A stretch of 64,000 nucleotides of DNA, taken from contig JAHJDP010000012.1 of the NCBI GenBank assembly GCA_018831195.1, positions 62,001-126,000 on the forward strand, written 5' to 3'. Below, piece after piece: positions 45,706 through 55,307 of the stretch. Numbering within the stretch: position 1 is the stretch's first letter; every line of letters starts with the position of its first letter. Source of the stretch: Candidatus Eisenbacteria bacterium (GTDB lineage: Bacteria > Eisenbacteria > RBG-16-71-46 > CAIMUX01 > JAHJDP01). A program made the translations under genes and the position numbers. Below the pieces are notes generated by a model. It was not told where the DNA came from. It saw nothing but the letters and a program-made list of their open reading frames with translations, and ran no database searches.

Positions 45706-46890
45706 TTATTTCCCGCTCGACACACGCCGGTCCAAAGCCGTCAGGATCCGGCCGCCGCCGATGAGAAGATCGCCCTGGTAGAGCACCGCCGATTGCCCCG
45801 GAGAAACTGACTCAGCGGGCTCATTCAACTGTACTTGAAATTCGCCGCTGGGGTTCCATTCAACCGCTTTCACCGCCACCGGGTCATGATGAGCCCGGAT
45901 CTGCACCTTCAGCTCTTCTCCCGCGAAGTAGGATGAGGGCGCCAGTCGATTGAAGGAATCACCCGCGAGCCCCCAGGCCTGCAGCTCAAGCCGGTCGCCG
46001 ACCCAGAGCCCATTGGAGAGGGGATCGAGCCGGATGACATAATAGGGACGGCCGGTGGGAGAACTCAGGCCGAGCCCCCTTCTCTGACCCACCGTGTAAT
46101 GTATAAGGCCCTTGTGCCGGCCGATGATTTCGCCGGCGCCGGTGCGGATCGGCCCGGTCTTGGAAAGGGGCAAATCCCCCCCGCTTCGCTCCCGGATAAA
46201 ATCGGTATAATGGCCTTCCTTCACAAAACAGATATCCTGGCTCTCCGGTTTTTCCGCCGTCGGAAGCTGCATTTCAGCCGCCAAAAGGCGAACCTCCCCC
46301 TTCTCGAGATCCCCCAGCGGGAAAACAAATCTTTCAAGGAGCTCTGATTTCAAACCCCACAACACATAGGATTGATCCTTGAGCCGGTCACGCCCTCGCG
46401 CCAGGAGCCACTTGAAGCCCTCCTCCCCCGAGGTCAACAGGATCTTGCGAACATAGTGGCCGGTGGCGACGCCGTGAAACCCGATCTCGTCGACCCATTT
46501 CAGCAGCGTGCCGAATTTGACATAACTATTGCAGCGGACACACGGATTGGGGGTCCGCCCCATCGAATACTCGGCGACAAAATCATCGAGAACCGTTTCG
46601 CTGAAGCTCTCTTCCATATCCAATACGTAATGTTTCATACCGAGACGGTAAGCGCAGCGCCGCGCCTCCTCGATACTCTCTAGCGAGCAGCAGGTTTTGG
46701 GAGAGGATTCGGCATTCCCATAACAGAAAACTTTTAGAGTGGCGCCCATCGTCGGAACACCGGTTTCAGCGAGCAGACCCGCCGCGACGGAGCTGTCGAC
46801 CCCCCCGCTCATCGCGACAAGGATCCCCTGGTCCCGGCCCCACCCTTTCGGCAAAAACCTCTGCGGATCCTTTGCCAGCCTTCCCGCCAT
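45706..46890 (-). CDS. mnmA: tRNA-specific 2-thiouridylase MnmA
   Basis: Thiolates U34 of tRNA-Lys, Glu and Gln. 394 aa: PP-loop AMSGGVDSSVAAGLL, catalytic cysteines in NPCVRCN and SQDICFV, plus GVATGHYVRK, KDQSYVLWGL, GLIHYTVGQRRGLGL and a C-terminal beta-barrel. The open frame extends to 46944, but ATG 46890 has AGGAG 8 nt upstream. A perfect terminator separates it from the TPR gene upstream. Confidence 0.95.
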   Translation of the reverse strand: MAGRLAKDPQRFLPKGWGRDQGILVAMSGGVDSSVAAGLLAETGVPTMGATLKVFCYGNAESSPKTCCSLESIEEARRCAYRLGMKHYVLDMEESFSETVLDDFVAEYSMGRTPNPCVRCNSYVKFGTLLKWVDEIGFHGVATGHYVRKILLTSGEEGFKWLLARGRDRLKDQSYVLWGLKSELLERFVFPLGDLEKGEVRLLAAEMQLPTAEKPESQDICFVKEGHYTDFIRERSGGDLPLSKTGPIRTGAGEIIGRHKGLIHYTVGQRRGLGLSSPTGRPYYVIRLDPLSNGLWVGDRLELQAWGLAGDSFNRLAPSSYFAGEELKVQIRAHHDPVAVKAVEWNPSGEFQVQLNEPAESVSPGQSAVLYQGDLLIGGGRILTALDRRVSSGK

Positions 46891-46950
46891 TCCCAATCTC
46901 CTCTTCGGCCGGCGGCTTTCCTCCGGCATGGCCCCCTGCGGCATCGCAAC

Positions 46951-46980
46951 ACAAAAGGCCTCCCGGGGGAGGCCTTTTGT
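46951..46980 (-). terminator. Strong bidirectional-type hairpin between TPR gene and mnmA
   Basis: Perfect 14-nt arms, ACAAAAGGCCTCCC and GGGAGGCCTTTTGT, around a 2-nt centre, with AAAA/TTTT on both flanks. It lies 28 nt after the stop of the TPR gene (47009) and ends its transcript before mnmA. Confidence 0.85.
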
Positions 46981-47008
46981 AAATTTCTCACCCGCTTCTT
47001 TTAATTGA

Positions 47009-48184
47009 TTAACCCGCTGACGAGCTGGGGGCTTCCAGTTCCTTCTTTTGCTTCTCTTTATTGGTGATCGTCACGAATTGCTCCATTCGTTCGATCTCAC
47101 TTGAACATTGCCGGGCACAGAATGATCCATTGACGCATTTTTCAAATTGGGTGATGGCATCCCGGAAAAAACCGACGGCCTCGTCATATCGCTCTGCGGC
47201 CTTGGCGTCTTTTGCTTTGGATTCATACACTTTACCGGAGGCGTAGTACAGACACTGATAAGAGGGATCCTGCCGCAAGCCTCTCTCAACGACATTGAGC
47301 GCCTTGTCATAGGCTTTCGAATCGTTATACATCAGCGCCAGATTGTAGAAGTTCTCCAGCTTCTCCGGTTCGTGTTCGGTGATATACTCGTACTCTTCCG
47401 CCGCCTCCATGGCGAGTCCGGCTTTTTTGAGACAGAGCGCCAGAATCTTGTGCTCGAAGAGGGAACTCGGACTTTCAGGCTCCGCTTCCAATACGGCTCG
47501 ATAGATCGGGATAGCCTTTTCGGAGAGTTGAACCTGGAAATAGAAATAGCCCAGGATCCTCTGAATGGAAATATCCTCCGGCTGCTTCGCATAGAGCATT
47601 TCGTAAAGGTTCATCGCCTCCAGGTAGAGCTTCTTGTCGAGGGCGGTGCGGGCGGCCTGCTGCAACCCGACGATGTCGCTCGGATCGACCGACAGAACCA
47701 TCTTGGCCATCATCAATGCTTCCGGCCAGGAACCCTGTCTTTCATAAAGATAGGCAAGATTTTTGTATATCCCATGCCGCTCGGGATCCAAATCCAAAAT
47801 ATCCTGATAAAGGCGGATTGATTTCTCCAGATCACCCGAGGCGCCGTAGGTATAGGCCAGCGCCTCTTTAATAGAGAGGTTCCGAGGCTCCACCTCCAAG
47901 GCCCTCTGGTAAATATCGATAGCATCCGGATATTTTTTCAGTTGCGTTAGAACGTGTCCGAGATTGAGGTAGGCGTCGATATGATCGGGGCATGTTTCCA
48001 CCACAAGGGTGAAAAACTCCTCCGCATCCTGATACTTGAGATTCTTCTTGTACTCCATGGCGGTTTGGAAATTCTTCCGGCAGATCTCCTCGGTTGAAAA
48101 GACCTCGCTCTGAGCTTCCGCGGCTGTCCACCCCGCGATTGAAAATAGAAGCAGGAAGGTCCATCCCGCTGTCATGAGTTTCAT
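47009..48184 (-). CDS. Secreted TPR-repeat protein
   Basis: About 391 aa: a signal peptide (MKLMTAGWTFLLLFSIAGWTAAEAQ written in parts: hydrophobic core FLLLFSIAG, cleavage near AEA) followed by about eight tetratricopeptide repeats (AYLNLGHVLTQLKKYPDAI; IYKNLAYLYERQGSWPEAL; FYNLALMYNDSKAYDKAL). It ends with a Cys-containing helix. Such proteins act as periplasmic scaffolds; no partner can be named. ATG 48184 has GAGG 8 nt upstream; ATG 48208 is an alternative. It lies 134 nt after a second TPR gene. Confidence 0.75.
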   Translation of the reverse strand: MKLMTAGWTFLLLFSIAGWTAAEAQSEVFSTEEICRKNFQTAMEYKKNLKYQDAEEFFTLVVETCPDHIDAYLNLGHVLTQLKKYPDAIDIYQRALEVEPRNLSIKEALAYTYGASGDLEKSIRLYQDILDLDPERHGIYKNLAYLYERQGSWPEALMMAKMVLSVDPSDIVGLQQAARTALDKKLYLEAMNLYEMLYAKQPEDISIQRILGYFYFQVQLSEKAIPIYRAVLEAEPESPSSLFEHKILALCLKKAGLAMEAAEEYEYITEHEPEKLENFYNLALMYNDSKAYDKALNVVERGLRQDPSYQCLYYASGKVYESKAKDAKAAERYDEAVGFFRDAITQFEKCVNGSFCARQCSSEIERMEQFVTITNKEKQKKELEAPSSSAG

Positions 48185-48318
48185 ATTGGCAATCCTCAAA
48201 TGCGCCATCTTTATCACCCCACTGGTCACCCCGAACCAAACATTTCTTGAATTCAAAGTATCAGAGCCCCTTGGGAGGGTCAAGCCGCTCCGGGAGGATC
48301 CGAAACAGACGCCGCCGC

Positions 48319-49053
48319 TCAGTCGCCTCTCTTCATCACATTCCGGAGAACGCGGATATTATCTTGAGCCTGGCGGGCGGCATCTGATTTAGGATCGATC
48401 TGCGCCACCTGCCTCCACTCCCTGATCGCCTCTTCATATATACCCGCGTCGGCGAATGCCACTCCCAAATTATAATGGGCCAGCTGACTTTCCGGATCGA
48501 TACTCAACGCCTTGGTATAGAGGTCCACCGCCTTGGCGAAATTTTCCAAGGAGTAGTAGGCCAAGCCAAGATTGCAGAGAGCCATTACATCATCCGGAGC
48601 GTGGGCAACCGCGTATTCCAAATGGAGGATGGCTTCTTCCGCCTTCCCTGTCTCATTCAGCACGACACCCAAGTTTACGCGTGATGGAAGGTGATCGGGA
48701 TCTCTTCGGATCGCCTCTTCGAAGGCGTACCGGGCCAGATCCCTTTGACCTTCGTCGTAGTAGACATTTCCAAGTTCGTAGAATTTCTGAACACCGACTG
48801 TATCGGAACGCATCGCTTCCCAAGCGCTTTTATGCTCCTCGGTCTGCGGGGGCGGGAGATACGATGCATCCAGAACGCTGGGCCGCGGCTCGATGACGGT
48901 CATCGGCGGGGTGGAATCGTGAAATTCCGGGGGCTCCGCCTTCACGGGAGGCCGATTTTCCTGCTGGGCCGCCACCCCCCACTGAATGAGAACGATCAGT
49001 AAGACAGCTGATCCCAAAACCTGAACCCAACGAAACCTCTGAGACCTTTTCAA
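48319..49053 (-). CDS. Secreted TPR-repeat protein (shorter)
   Basis: 244 aa: an N-terminal hydrophobic signal or anchor (VLGSAVLLIVLIQWGVAAQ), a proline-rich linker, then four TPRs (FYELGNVYYDEGQRDLARYA; SRVNLGVVLNETGKAEEAI; ALCNLGLAYYSLENFAKAV; AHYNLGVAFADAGIYEEAI). The start is TTG with GGAGG 8 nt upstream. It is transcribed before the larger TPR gene, and together they look like a two-gene unit. Confidence 0.75.
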   Translation of the reverse strand: MKRSQRFRWVQVLGSAVLLIVLIQWGVAAQQENRPPVKAEPPEFHDSTPPMTVIEPRPSVLDASYLPPPQTEEHKSAWEAMRSDTVGVQKFYELGNVYYDEGQRDLARYAFEEAIRRDPDHLPSRVNLGVVLNETGKAEEAILHLEYAVAHAPDDVMALCNLGLAYYSLENFAKAVDLYTKALSIDPESQLAHYNLGVAFADAGIYEEAIREWRQVAQIDPKSDAARQAQDNIRVLRNVMKRGD

Positions 49054-49201
49054 TCTCCATCCTCCTCAGTTGGCGCGTTCTATCCCGTGTCGCCCCCATT
49101 CTGCGACACTCTGCATCGTGTGGCTTCCCAACCGGCATCGCCTTCCATCCTGCCGCAGGATCGATCCCTCTCCGGGCGACCTCATCATCGGCTGTGGAAC
49201 G

Positions 49202-49274
49202 TAATCTTTGTCAGTCTGACAGAAGATTCTTGCCCAGGAAAGGGGGCAGACGCCGAAGAGGACCTCCTCTTCGG
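49202..49274. repeat. Cluster of inverted repeats in the gap between TPR and beta-helix genes
   Basis: The 282-nt gap (49054-49335) has no gene. It holds three palindromes in a row: an imperfect AATCTTTGTCAG/CTGACAGAAGATT (49203-49229), a short TGCCC/GGGCA-type stem (49231-49248) and a perfect CCGAAGAGGA-CC-TCCTCTTCGG (49253-49274). They could end the beta-helix gene transcript (minus) or structure the TPR leader. No U tract follows the perfect one. Confidence 0.45.
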
Positions 49275-49335
49275 TCGACGCTGCTAACGCCTTGTTTTTT
49301 ATAAAGATAGCCAGATGGCAGCCCTCTCCCCGCCC

Positions 49336-52300
49336 TTACCGAATCATGGTGACTCTCCGGACGATCGTCTTCGGTCCCGACACCCGTGCAAAGTAGATCC
49401 CTGAGCCGGCGGGGTGGCCGTTCTCGGTTTTCCCATCCCACAAAATGATCTGCGGATTCTCGAGCACCGGCCCGCGCCATAACGATCGAATCTTCCGCCC
49501 GGCCGTATCATAAATCGTCACCGTCACTGGGAGACCCGGCGGAGCCTGAAGCCGGAAGGTTGTGGCGCCCGCACAGGGATTGGGCGCCGGCTTTGAAAAA
49601 TCGAGAAGAACTCGTCCCGGATTGAGATCAACTGCTCCCAGAATCTGCTCCGAGCCATCGGGAAGAATCATAACGAGGGCATACAGCAGGGCGACGTCGC
49701 GAGGTGGATCCGGATCGATAAAAGTACAGGTTGTGCAGACCGGAAGGGAGACGGATGTGAGCCGTGCCGGTTCGCCCTCGGGCCACTCACGGCGGTCGAT
49801 ATGGAGGGCCGGCGGATCGATATCATGCGCGATGAACCAGGTGAGTTGGACCCGCTTATCGACCCACTCTGCGTCGAGCCCCCACATGAGGAGCGGAACG
49901 GCGTCGCAACCGATCCCATAAGCCCCGATCGTATCGGGCCATCCTATGGCATTGTTAAAGGGGAGCGCGGGGCTCCCGGGACCGATACGGTAATCGCCGT
50001 TCTGGAAATCGCAAAAGAGAGGATCGGCGACAAGATTGGAGTCGGCCCAGTTGGGGAAATTATTCCTGATATCTGAAGAGACCCCGGATCGATAAAGGAT
50101 ATTCCCGGCGAAATCCGGTTCAATGGATTTGCTTTCTGTTATTTCAGCGGGATCTCCGCCGGAAGGCCTAATAGGCGGTCGTGACTGTATGTGGTGCTGG
50201 GTTTCGAGGAGCGTCGGCAGTGGGACACCTTCCCCCACATAGATCCCAACAAAGATATTCCCGGTCCAATGGATTGCCTGGTGAGGGTATTGCCAAATGT
50301 AACCCTCGCCGCCCAGGCTGATGAACGAATTGCGCTCGACGAGATCCCCTTCAGAAAACTCGCTTTCCGGGTAGCTGCTGTCAAAAAGATTCTTCAGGAT
50401 CGTGCACTGGCCGCTGGTTCCCAGATCACCCGGCAAACCGGAATTGTTACTGAAGAGATTTCCCCGGATAAAGGACCCGGCGCGTGCGGACAGCCCGCCG
50501 ATCCCGCCGAAATTCCAGCAATCATCATAGGGATCTACATTACTATAACTATGATTATTCCGAATTTTATTGCCGGTCACCTCGGAGCTCACGGCATAGA
50601 TACCGCCTCCATTGGGCGAACCGTTATTCTGAATCAGGTTGCGCTCCAGCCCGGCATCGGAGCAGCAAACGCCACCGCCGCTGCCATGGTACGAATCGCA
50701 GGGATTCGTCGGCCAATGGCCGGGACTGATCTCAACGGAATGATTATTTTGTATAATATTGCCGATCACGCGGGAATGATTGTCGGCATAAATCCCGCCG
50801 CCACAGGGTGAATAAGATGAGGAATCACCCTCGGCCAGGTTGTTTTCTATGATACATCCTTGTACGAGCGCTGGGGCGTCACAACGGAGTCCTGCGCCGA
50901 TCCGCTGCCGCCCACCGGTTAGAGTGAAACCGCCCAGTTCCGCAAAGGTGCCGCATTCTTCCTGAATCGTCACCACCCGCTGATTGAGACCTGCCGCCGT
51001 GATCGTCGTCACCTCAGGTCCGTCGGTGCTGAGAAGACGGATTGATTTCCCTTGAAAGCTTATACTTTCATTGTACTCGCCCGGTCCGACCAAAATTTTG
51101 ACGCCATCCAGGGCGCCGTCAATGGCGGCCTGAATCGTCGGATACTCTTCCGGGACGCGTAGGATACTATAACCAAGAAGTGTAAAAGCCTCCTCCAACA
51201 CCAGCAGATCACCGTTGGGATTCTGCACCTCCATGTTATATTTCCCGATGATCGCATCCGACAGATCAAAGAGGGCATGGATCGAATCGGGTTGCCAAAT
51301 CGTCTGCTCGATGCCTGCATAGGATTCCCCTGTCGCAACGCACCGAAGAGAGGCCTGGCCATTCAGCAGGATCGGGTATCCTCGGATGCCGACCCGGACC
51401 GAATCAAAGGCGCGGCCGTTATCGGGTGTGATCGATGACAACGCCCCGGAAAGAACCCGCAGGCTTGATTTAAGCCTCTGTACGTCACCATTCTGATGGG
51501 TGGCTTCAAGATCATAGACGCCGGCCGGGGCGGCATAAAAGGGAGAGGGAATCTTGGCGCTGCGGCCGTCTGCACTGACAATAGGCTCCACGGGAAAATC
51601 AAGCGCATCGTGTTCGCTGGTGAAATGCCAATCCTGAATGGTCCCCAGCTCCCAACCGCTGATTGTGAGCGTATCCCGCCCCAGATAGTCCACCTCTCTC
51701 GGACTCACCCCGCTGACGACGGGATCATCACAACCGATCGAAACTCCGGCGATCGTGTCGCAATCGTCACCCATACCGGCCGTTCTATTTTCGGCGAGAA
51801 GCGGGCTCAGGGCATGCACGGAAAAATCACGCAACGTCATATCACAGAAAAGCGGATCCTCCTGAAAATTGCCATAGCTCGTGCGAATATGGGTCATCCC
51901 CTCACCGTAAGCGCCGGTATTCCAGAAATCATTGCAAGAGACTCTGCGCTCATCACTATCTCGAGCCGCGATCAGTGTATCGGCGCAGTAAAAGAGGTTA
52001 TGGTTGATCGTTTGCCACACCGGATCCTTCACCCTTACCGAACGGGTGAAGATATTATCCACCAGTCCAATGCGGGGCGCGTTTTGCGCCTGAAGATCCG
52101 CCGGGGCGTTAAGGGTAAAACGGCACCTCATCACCGCATAGTAGGCGGCATCATCGACGTCGACCGCTGAACCCGAGGGGCTTTCCGCCTGATTCCCATG
52201 AAAGCGGCATCGCTGCAGAATCAGTGAATCCGCGCCGCTGGCATAGATCGCACCGCCGCACACGGAATCATCCCGAAGGGTTGACCTGTTTTGGAGAAAG

Positions 52301-54171
52301 GTGCAATCAGAGACAATGAGCGACACCCCTTCGGCGTACAACCCTCCTCCCCTTTCCGCTTCACCGCCTGTTATTGTTAAACCAGAAAGGAAGCAGGGCC
52401 GGGGCGCCGCCGGCGGAATCGTGATCACCGGGCGATGCCATCCCGCTCCAGTGATAATGGTTTCATCGGACCCCTGTGTTCCCTCCAACTCCAGGAACTT
52501 CCCCCCAAAATCAAGCGCTTCATAATAGGTGCCCGGCTCGATTTCAATCTTGACCCCGCTCACGGCGATATCGATCGCTCCCTGGATCGTCCCGGCATCC
52601 CCGGGCACGGTGAGCACCCGGCCGGCGGGGATCGTGAAGGCCTCCTCCATGAATAAATGATCCTGATTGGGATTTTCGATGTGGAGATTATATACCCCCA
52701 AAGAGGCCTGGGTCAGATCGAAGATCGCTTCGATGGAGTCGGGTTCCAGAACGCACATTTCAAAGGGTCTGAGAAGTTCACCGGTAAGGCGGCTTTCCAG
52801 CCACAGATCCAGACCGAGCAGAAAGGAACGGCCATGTATCGTGACCGGCACATGATTCAGAATCCAATCGGTGTCATAAACGACAGACGTAATGTTGCCT
52901 TGCACAACCTCAATCGAGTTCTCAAGTCTCAGCATCTCGCCTTCGAGCGTGGCGGCCTCTAATGTATAGATGGCGGGTTCCCGCCCATAGAATGGAGAGG
53001 GAAAGATCGCGGCACGCCCCGCTGGAAGCACGAGGGGATCAATCGGAATGGAATCGAATCCGGCGCTCGTAAGGGTCCAAGAGTCCAATTCATCAAGACG
53101 GTAACCCGCCACCGTGAGCTCTTCACGACCGGAATAGGTCAGGCGGGATGGAGTTATCGAAATGAGAACCACGGTGGTGCAGCCGGCTTCAAAATTGCCG
53201 ATGGCTGAACAATCACAGCCCCGCGGATGATTCCCCGGCAGCAAGGGACTCAGAACATGAGCCGTGGGGGAGGCGAAGATCGGAACGCAGAGATGGGGAT
53301 CTTCGCGAACCGTGCAGGAATCAAAGAATGCCGTTTCCATGCCGGCGCCGGATACGGATGTTTGCCAAAAGGCATTGCAGAAGACGCGGTGGTCCAGGGG
53401 TGTATGCTGCGCCTCAAGGGTTCCGGCATCGTAAAAGAGATTGCTTTCGATGATTTGATGCCGAGGCGTCCCGATCACGACATCATTGGTAAAGAGGTTG
53501 CCGATCAGAACAACCGTTACCGTCCCGCTGGTCGAAAGATCCAAGGGGTCATTTCGCAGAAATCTGCAGCGTTCCAAATGGAATTGTTCACCACCATCGA
53601 GATGAACCGTCGCGGCCTCTCCTGACACCCAAGACCGGTTATCCAGAAACTGGCAATCCTCGATTCGGAGATCCGGCGATTGCTGCGCATAAACGGCGTT
53701 GCCTTTGCCGGGACCATTGCCATAAAAGGCGCGATTATGGGAAAAAACACAGTTCTTTATAATGAGGGGAGCCTGATCTACCCGAATCGCACCCCCTCTT
53801 GCGGACTTCCCGTAGGCCAGCGTGAATCCATTGATCTCCGATGCGAGGGTATTGTCGATGACGGTGATGAGGGTTGCTTCATCCGCGCCATATAGAATCG
53901 TCGTCCCCGCCCCTTCGCGGCCGAGAAGGGTGACGCCGCCGGGCAGGTCCGGGAATTGCTGGTAAGATCCCGGCCCCACGCTCACCGTATCGCCCGGCAT
54001 GACAAGATTGAGGGCCCTCTGCAGGTTGGACTCGTCTTCCGGAACACGGATCGTTGCCGGGAGAACAGCTTCGGAAAGAACGGCCGACAACAGCATAACC
54101 ATGGCGAGGAGCGGGCAGGGCTCCCGCATCGGCCGGCAGCCATCTCTTCTCATCATCCTCACGGGCTCCAT
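49336..54171 (-). CDS. Giant secreted parallel beta-helix protein with IPT-like spacers and FlgD-like C-terminus
   Basis: 1,611 aa from ATG 54171 (GGAG upstream; the frame is open to 54231). A signal peptide (about 16-40) is followed by three right-handed beta-helix modules (about 40-330, 520-840, 1010-1400). Each starts with a VPEDESNLQRAL / VPGDAGTIQGAI / VPEEYPTIQAAI segment and continues with coils rich in N, C and G (NCVFSHNRAFY, RCRFHGNQAE, IIQNNHS). Modules 1 and 2 are followed by IPT/TIG-like Ig domains (SRLTYSGREELTVAGYRL; REVDYLGRDTLTISGWEL). The C-terminus (about 1520-1611) is FlgD-like: PNPCAGATTFRL, VTIYDTAGRKIRSL, GSGIYFARV. A surface carbohydrate-active or adhesive role is inferred. 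Confidence 0.8.
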   Translation of the reverse strand: MEPVRMMRRDGCRPMREPCPLLAMVMLLSAVLSEAVLPATIRVPEDESNLQRALNLVMPGDTVSVGPGSYQQFPDLPGGVTLLGREGAGTTILYGADEATLITVIDNTLASEINGFTLAYGKSARGGAIRVDQAPLIIKNCVFSHNRAFYGNGPGKGNAVYAQQSPDLRIEDCQFLDNRSWVSGEAATVHLDGGEQFHLERCRFLRNDPLDLSTSGTVTVVLIGNLFTNDVVIGTPRHQIIESNLFYDAGTLEAQHTPLDHRVFCNAFWQTSVSGAGMETAFFDSCTVREDPHLCVPIFASPTAHVLSPLLPGNHPRGCDCSAIGNFEAGCTTVVLISITPSRLTYSGREELTVAGYRLDELDSWTLTSAGFDSIPIDPLVLPAGRAAIFPSPFYGREPAIYTLEAATLEGEMLRLENSIEVVQGNITSVVYDTDWILNHVPVTIHGRSFLLGLDLWLESRLTGELLRPFEMCVLEPDSIEAIFDLTQASLGVYNLHIENPNQDHLFMEEAFTIPAGRVLTVPGDAGTIQGAIDIAVSGVKIEIEPGTYYEALDFGGKFLELEGTQGSDETIITGAGWHRPVITIPPAAPRPCFLSGLTITGGEAERGGGLYAEGVSLIVSDCTFLQNRSTLRDDSVCGGAIYASGADSLILQRCRFHGNQAESPSGSAVDVDDAAYYAVMRCRFTLNAPADLQAQNAPRIGLVDNIFTRSVRVKDPVWQTINHNLFYCADTLIAARDSDERRVSCNDFWNTGAYGEGMTHIRTSYGNFQEDPLFCDMTLRDFSVHALSPLLAENRTAGMGDDCDTIAGVSIGCDDPVVSGVSPREVDYLGRDTLTISGWELGTIQDWHFTSEHDALDFPVEPIVSADGRSAKIPSPFYAAPAGVYDLEATHQNGDVQRLKSSLRVLSGALSSITPDNGRAFDSVRVGIRGYPILLNGQASLRCVATGESYAGIEQTIWQPDSIHALFDLSDAIIGKYNMEVQNPNGDLLVLEEAFTLLGYSILRVPEEYPTIQAAIDGALDGVKILVGPGEYNESISFQGKSIRLLSTDGPEVTTITAAGLNQRVVTIQEECGTFAELGGFTLTGGRQRIGAGLRCDAPALVQGCIIENNLAEGDSSSYSPCGGGIYADNHSRVIGNIIQNNHSVEISPGHWPTNPCDSYHGSGGGVCCSDAGLERNLIQNNGSPNGGGIYAVSSEVTGNKIRNNHSYSNVDPYDDCWNFGGIGGLSARAGSFIRGNLFSNNSGLPGDLGTSGQCTILKNLFDSSYPESEFSEGDLVERNSFISLGGEGYIWQYPHQAIHWTGNIFVGIYVGEGVPLPTLLETQHHIQSRPPIRPSGGDPAEITESKSIEPDFAGNILYRSGVSSDIRNNFPNWADSNLVADPLFCDFQNGDYRIGPGSPALPFNNAIGWPDTIGAYGIGCDAVPLLMWGLDAEWVDKRVQLTWFIAHDIDPPALHIDRREWPEGEPARLTSVSLPVCTTCTFIDPDPPRDVALLYALVMILPDGSEQILGAVDLNPGRVLLDFSKPAPNPCAGATTFRLQAPPGLPVTVTIYDTAGRKIRSLWRGPVLENPQIILWDGKTENGHPAGSGIYFARVSGPKTIVRRVTMIR

Positions 54172-54346
54172 GGCTGAGCTCTCCGATAAGCAGTCTGCCA
54201 AGAGGATAAGGGGTGGGGGGATAAAAGGCAAGGAGAGCGGGACCGGGAGGGATCCGATAAAAAGAATTGGAGTCCATAACCATATATATTTCCATCAATT
54301 GCAGCTACTCTTCTACATCGTATTAGCATCACTCATTTTAAATCCA

Positions 54347-54376
54347 TTGACAGTAGGTGTCCATATTTGTTAATAT
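54347..54376 (+). promoter_or_regulatory. Sigma-70-like promoter for the PEP-CTERM gene
   Basis: TTGACA at 54347-54352 and TAATAT at 54371-54376 with an 18-nt spacer, 67 nt before the ATG at 54444. The surrounding 54290-54390 stretch is notably AT-rich compared with the neighbours. The 272-nt divergent gap (54172-54443) also serves the beta-helix gene on the minus strand, for which no clear promoter was seen. Confidence 0.55.
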
Positions 54377-54443
54377 AGTAAATGATAGTTTACATTCTTG
54401 GGGTCGCTCTAGGGCATCTTGGCTGTAAGGAGTCACCAAATCC

Positions 54444-55193
54444 ATGAAAAAAGCACGCAACACCTTATTCGTCATTCTGTTAGCCGTTTTCATCCTGGCG
54501 CCGGCATCAGAGGCATCCCTCTTCCTCTCCTCTTGGGGGATTTCCTACGGCAATTGGGATCCGGTCTCCACTTTGGCGCCATCGCATATCGCCTATAGTG
54601 TCGAGGATTGGACGGGTAGTCCGAGTGATGGATACCTGGACCCCGGATATGGCGGCAATGGCTATGATGTCGAGGCGGTCTATGCCGGTTGCGACAATGA
54701 CTATTTCTATGTTGCCGTTGTCACGGGATTTCCTATCGCCGGCCGCCGTTCGGGCGATGAAATTTTCGCCCCCGGAGACATTGCCATCGACACCAATCTC
54801 GATAATATCTATGACCTGGCCGTCGATACCGACGCGGGTGGCACATTGCGTCAAACCAATCTGACTTGGGAAAACCCCTCGGTCGGCGGGCATCCGGTTT
54901 GGGGCGGGGCTTCCGATCCTCTGCGGGTCACCGGCTGGAGCCAATCCTCCGCTCCGGCGGCCTGGTCCTACGGCGCTTTCCATGGACGGTATGCGATCGA
55001 AGCGATGATTGACCGGAGTTTTCTAGGTTCCGAAACGGGATTCGCGATGCATTGGACGATGGGATGCGGCAACGATGTCGGTGAAGTCAGACTCGACTGC
55101 ACACCGCCGGTGCCGGAACCAGCCAGTCTCGGTCTTCTCGGTCTCGGGCTGATGGGCGGCGGACTGCTTCGCCGGCTGAGACACAAGAAATAG
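54444..55193 (+). CDS. PEP-CTERM sorting-domain secreted protein
   Basis: 249 aa: a signal peptide (LFVILLAVFILAPASEA), a Gly/Asp-rich beta domain (SSWGISYGNWDPVSTLAPSH; DNDYFYVAVVTGFPIA; DIAIDTNLDNIYDLAVDTD), then a PEP-CTERM tail with VPEPASLGLLGLGLMGGGLL and the basic stop RRLRHKK. The tail predicts processing by an exosortase; none is in the window. AAGGAG lies 8 nt before the ATG. It stands alone on the plus strand between a promoter and a strong terminator. Confidence 0.85.
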   Translation: MKKARNTLFVILLAVFILAPASEASLFLSSWGISYGNWDPVSTLAPSHIAYSVEDWTGSPSDGYLDPGYGGNGYDVEAVYAGCDNDYFYVAVVTGFPIAGRRSGDEIFAPGDIAIDTNLDNIYDLAVDTDAGGTLRQTNLTWENPSVGGHPVWGGASDPLRVTGWSQSSAPAAWSYGAFHGRYAIEAMIDRSFLGSETGFAMHWTMGCGNDVGEVRLDCTPPVPEPASLGLLGLGLMGGGLLRRLRHKK

Positions 55194-55223
55194 ATTTTCT
55201 TCCCCCCCTCGGGGAGCTGCACC

Positions 55224-55258
55224 AAGGCGGTGGATGCTGAACGGATCCACCGCCTTTC
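55224..55258 (+). terminator. Hairpin terminator after the PEP-CTERM gene
   Basis: Perfect 12-bp stem AAGGCGGTGGAT/ATCCACCGCCTT with a 9-nt loop, followed by TTCTC. It is 30 nt past the stop codon. The M1 peptidase gene converges from the other side and may share it. Confidence 0.8.
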
Positions 55259-55307
55259 TCATGCCCATCCTTGGTACCATCGCTGGTATTTAACTGCGGG
55301 TGTACAA

